Source: an uncultured Paludibacter sp.
Lineage (GTDB): Bacteria; Bacteroidota; Bacteroidia; Bacteroidales; Paludibacteraceae
Assembly (NCBI GenBank): GCA_937927845.1
Contig: CALFXE010000126.1
Location: 1 to 6,288 of the forward strand
Length of the DNA: 6,288 nucleotides
Reading direction: 5' to 3'
This document shows positions 4,737 to 6,288 of this stretch, piece after piece. Under the pieces are notes generated by a model. The model was given only the letters and a program-made list of their open reading frames with translations, ran no database searches and had not been told where the DNA came from. Made by a program: the position numbers and the translations under genes. Position 1 is the stretch's first letter; each line of letters starts with the position of its first letter.

Positions 4737-4975
4737 AATGCAACCGCACAATTTCCAACGCTATTATGTCTCCGCGCTGCACAAAGCCAACGCACAGGCT
4801 CTGCAAAAATTTATTTCTTTTTCCCACCGCACATTTTTTAATTCAATTTTTTCCCCCGCACTTGCAGCACATTTGCAAGCCGCACAAAAGCCCACGCACA
4901 AACCAAAGCTTGCAAAAGAGCTGCAATTTTGCCAACGCTTCCCACCCACCACCCGACAGATTTTTACTAAAATAT
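4737..4975. other. Non-coding C-rich stretch before the methyltransferase operon
   Basis: No supported gene is found. The plus strand is poor in G and made of short recurring strings such as CGCACA, GCACAAA and CCAACGC, giving compositionally odd open frames in several phases. The 15-base string TTTTGCCAACGCTTC at 4927-4941 also occurs at 1327-1341. The stretch ends at the promoter of the XRE regulator. Confidence 0.5.
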
Positions 4976-5007
4976 TTGGCACAATCGAATAATGTTTTAT
5001 ATTTTTG
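4976..5007 (+). promoter_or_regulatory. Bacteroidota-type promoter of the regulator-methyltransferase operon
   Basis: TTG at 4976-4978 (in context TTTGGC) and an exact TAnnTTTG box TATTTTTG at 5000-5007 are separated by 21 bases. The expected start of transcription is about 5014, 25 bases before the ATG at 5039. This fixes the short start of the regulator gene over the longer open frame that runs back to 4766. Confidence 0.7.
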
Positions 5008-5039
5008 TCGAAATCGTCAAGATAAAAATTTCAAGACAA
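5005..5039. promoter_or_regulatory. Possible operator of the XRE regulator
   Basis: TTGTCGAAAT (5005-5014) and ATTTCAAGACAA (5028-5039) form an interrupted inverted repeat that spans the end of the -7 box to the start codon. TCAAGA also recurs directly at 5017-5022 and 5031-5036. Controller proteins of restriction-modification systems often bind paired sites at their own promoter, so this is a candidate autoregulatory site. The symmetry is imperfect and could be chance. Confidence 0.3.
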
Positions 5040-5365
5040 TGGAAGCAAACTTTGGAGAATACGTTAGAAAGCTAAGAACCGAAAACGGTTTAACTCTTAC
5101 TCAATTAGGAGCGAAACTCGGTATCGACTCGGGAGCATTAAGTAAAATTGAAACAGGAAAAAAAGCATTTGACGAAGATTGTTTACCTAATCTTGCCAAA
5201 GCATTTAATCTTGACTTAGAGACTTTGAAATCTGAATTGATAAGCGAAAAAATTGCAAATACGCTATATCAATACAAATGCAATGACAATGTACTTACAC
5301 TTGCAGAGGAAAAAGTAAAGTACATCAGACAGAAAAACACAAAACAAACAACATTAAAGCTTTAA
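5039..5365 (+). CDS. XRE-family HTH regulator, probable restriction-modification controller
   Basis: This gene encodes 108 residues. A compact XRE helix-turn-helix covers about residues 5-65. It runs from FGEYVRKLRTENGLTLTQLG through AKLGIDSGALSKIETGKK, with helix 2 at about 21-27 and the recognition helix at about 31-38. An LPNLAKAFNLDLETLKSEL closing helix follows. The C-terminal tail (about 70-108) is basic and may contribute to dimerisation. It is somewhat longer than classic C proteins (about 80 residues). It lies 5 bases before the methyltransferase gene on the same strand, an arrangement typical of controllers that time methyltransferase and endonuclease expression. The promoter at 4976-5007 supports the ATG at 5039; the frame is open further upstream, but the added 91 residues are low-complexity and have no domain. 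The controller role is inferred from context. Confidence 0.85.
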   Translation: MEANFGEYVRKLRTENGLTLTQLGAKLGIDSGALSKIETGKKAFDEDCLPNLAKAFNLDLETLKSELISEKIANTLYQYKCNDNVLTLAEEKVKYIRQKNTKQTTLKL

Positions 5366-5370
5366 ACATT

Positions 5371-6288
5371 ATGTACAACCAAACAGACTTTGAAACAATT
5401 TCAGTTGTAGAAGAACCGCAAATGTTTATTGACTTTAGAACCAATAAACTTAAAACTTCTGCAAAGAAAAATCAGACTTTAAAAATCGTATCACTTTTTA
5501 GTGGTTGCGGTGGTTTGGATTTGGGTTTTTCGGGAAATTTTAATTTTCGGGACAGACATTTTGATAAAACTAAATTCAAAATTGAATACTCAAACGATAT
5601 TGACCCAGCAGCCGAATATGTTTATAATGCCAACACTTCTTTTTTCAATAATCACGAATTACACCGTGAAGATATAAAGGACGTTGATTTTGAAAACATT
5701 CCCGATTTTGATTTTTTACTTGCAGGTTTTCCTTGTCAGCCGTTTTCAAATGCAGGATTGAGAAAAGGTATCAATGATGAAAGGGGAAATCTTTTTGAAG
5801 AGTGCGAAAAATTACTCAAAGTAGGACTGAAAAGAAAAAACAAACCTATCGGTTTTGTTTTTGAAAATGTAAAAGGAATTATGTCATCTAAAATGGAAGA
5901 TGGCACAAGCATTCCCGATGAAATCGTAAAACGAACAGAAAAATTAGGGTTTAAAACTTGTTACAAACTTTTAAAAACCAGTAATTACGGAGTTCCTTCC
6001 AACCGTCAGCGATTAATCATAATTGGATTAAGAAAAGACTTGGGGTATTTTGATTTCAATTTGTTAGAACAAATTGTAGCTGAATACAATTTACCTAACG
6101 AAGTAGATAATCCTTACGATTTATATCTTGGTTCTGCATTGTGTGATATTCCCAAAAATGCTCCACAAGCAAATGATTTTTGGAAGTATTCCCCAGGTGG
6201 ACAATATATGGTTGATAAAATCGGACCTTGCGATGACGGCAAAGAAGCATTAGCCAAATTCAAAAAGAAAGTTCCGCTAACTAAAATT
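5371..6288 (+). CDS. C5-cytosine DNA methyltransferase (3' end outside window)
   Basis: The first 306 residues are present, and the gene runs off the right edge in frame. It transfers a methyl group from S-adenosylmethionine to C5 of cytosine in a specific DNA site. The family motifs appear in order. Motif I (AdoMet binding) is LFSGCGGLDLGF at 42-53. Motif IV is GFPCQPFSNAG at 119-129, with catalytic Cys122. Motif VI is FENVKG at 164-169, and motif VIII is NYGVPSNRQR at 205-214. The target-recognition domain should begin after about residue 215; motifs IX and X lie partly or wholly outside. An N-terminal extension of about 37 residues precedes the catalytic core. The ATG at 5371 follows the regulator stop by 5 bases. 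There is no Shine-Dalgarno sequence. The target sequence cannot be read from the fragment. It is probably the modification half of a type II system whose endonuclease is not visible here. Confidence 0.95.
   Translation, partial: MYNQTDFETISVVEEPQMFIDFRTNKLKTSAKKNQTLKIVSLFSGCGGLDLGFSGNFNFRDRHFDKTKFKIEYSNDIDPAAEYVYNANTSFFNNHELHREDIKDVDFENIPDFDFLLAGFPCQPFSNAGLRKGINDERGNLFEECEKLLKVGLKRKNKPIGFVFENVKGIMSSKMEDGTSIPDEIVKRTEKLGFKTCYKLLKTSNYGVPSNRQRLIIIGLRKDLGYFDFNLLEQIVAEYNLPNEVDNPYDLYLGSALCDIPKNAPQANDFWKYSPGGQYMVDKIGPCDDGKEALAKFKKKVPLTKI

Noticed and set aside
4738..4992. 84-residue frame starting right after dif-like site D, and the upstream part (4766-5038) of the frame leading into the XRE gene
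   Set aside because: Both are products of the G-poor, repetitive composition of this stretch, overlap each other, and end in or run across the promoter of the XRE gene.

Overview
The window looks like a piece of a Bacteroidota chromosome, most likely a Chitinophagaceae or Sphingobacteriia-type genome. Four things point that way: promoters of the Bacteroidota form (TTG, a spacer, then TAnnTTTG), A-rich leaders without Shine-Dalgarno sequences, a tRNA gene that does not encode its CCA end, and protein families common in that phylum. The species cannot be fixed from the sequence alone.

The left edge (1-780) is ordinary chromosome. It holds the 3' end of a MoxR-type AAA+ ATPase gene, a small SRPBCC-fold protein, and a complete tRNA-Leu(CAA) with its own promoter and a strong terminator. 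From about 780 onward the window becomes accessory DNA. A gene-poor stretch of about 950 bases (774-1727) carries several hairpins and three copies of a site that closely resembles dif, the XerC/XerD recombination site. Two of these copies face each other and can fold into one long hairpin. A partial copy of the site ends 5 bases before the stop codon of the next gene.

Next comes a cargo block (1728-4348). It has a SymE-like toxin gene on the minus strand, a divergent XRE-family regulator with a C-terminal coiled coil, and a tightly coupled AT-rich two-gene unit. That unit encodes a small protein of unknown function followed by a 445-residue ImmA/IrrE-like protein that has lost its HExxH zinc motif. 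A repeat-rich non-coding stretch follows, containing a fourth dif-like site at 4708-4736 in the opposite orientation to the site at 1072. The block from 1072 to 4736 is therefore bounded by inverted dif-like sites, much as pdif modules are.

Beyond that site a second cargo block begins. A well-formed promoter drives a small XRE regulator (probably the controller of a restriction-modification system) and, 5 bases later, a C5-cytosine DNA methyltransferase that runs off the right edge. No endonuclease gene is visible; it would lie beyond the window if present.

The overall picture is a defence or addiction island next to tRNA-Leu, put together from modules separated by Xer-type sites. The repeated sites and the gene order are seen directly. 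The use of Xer recombination and the defence role of the two-gene unit are inferences.
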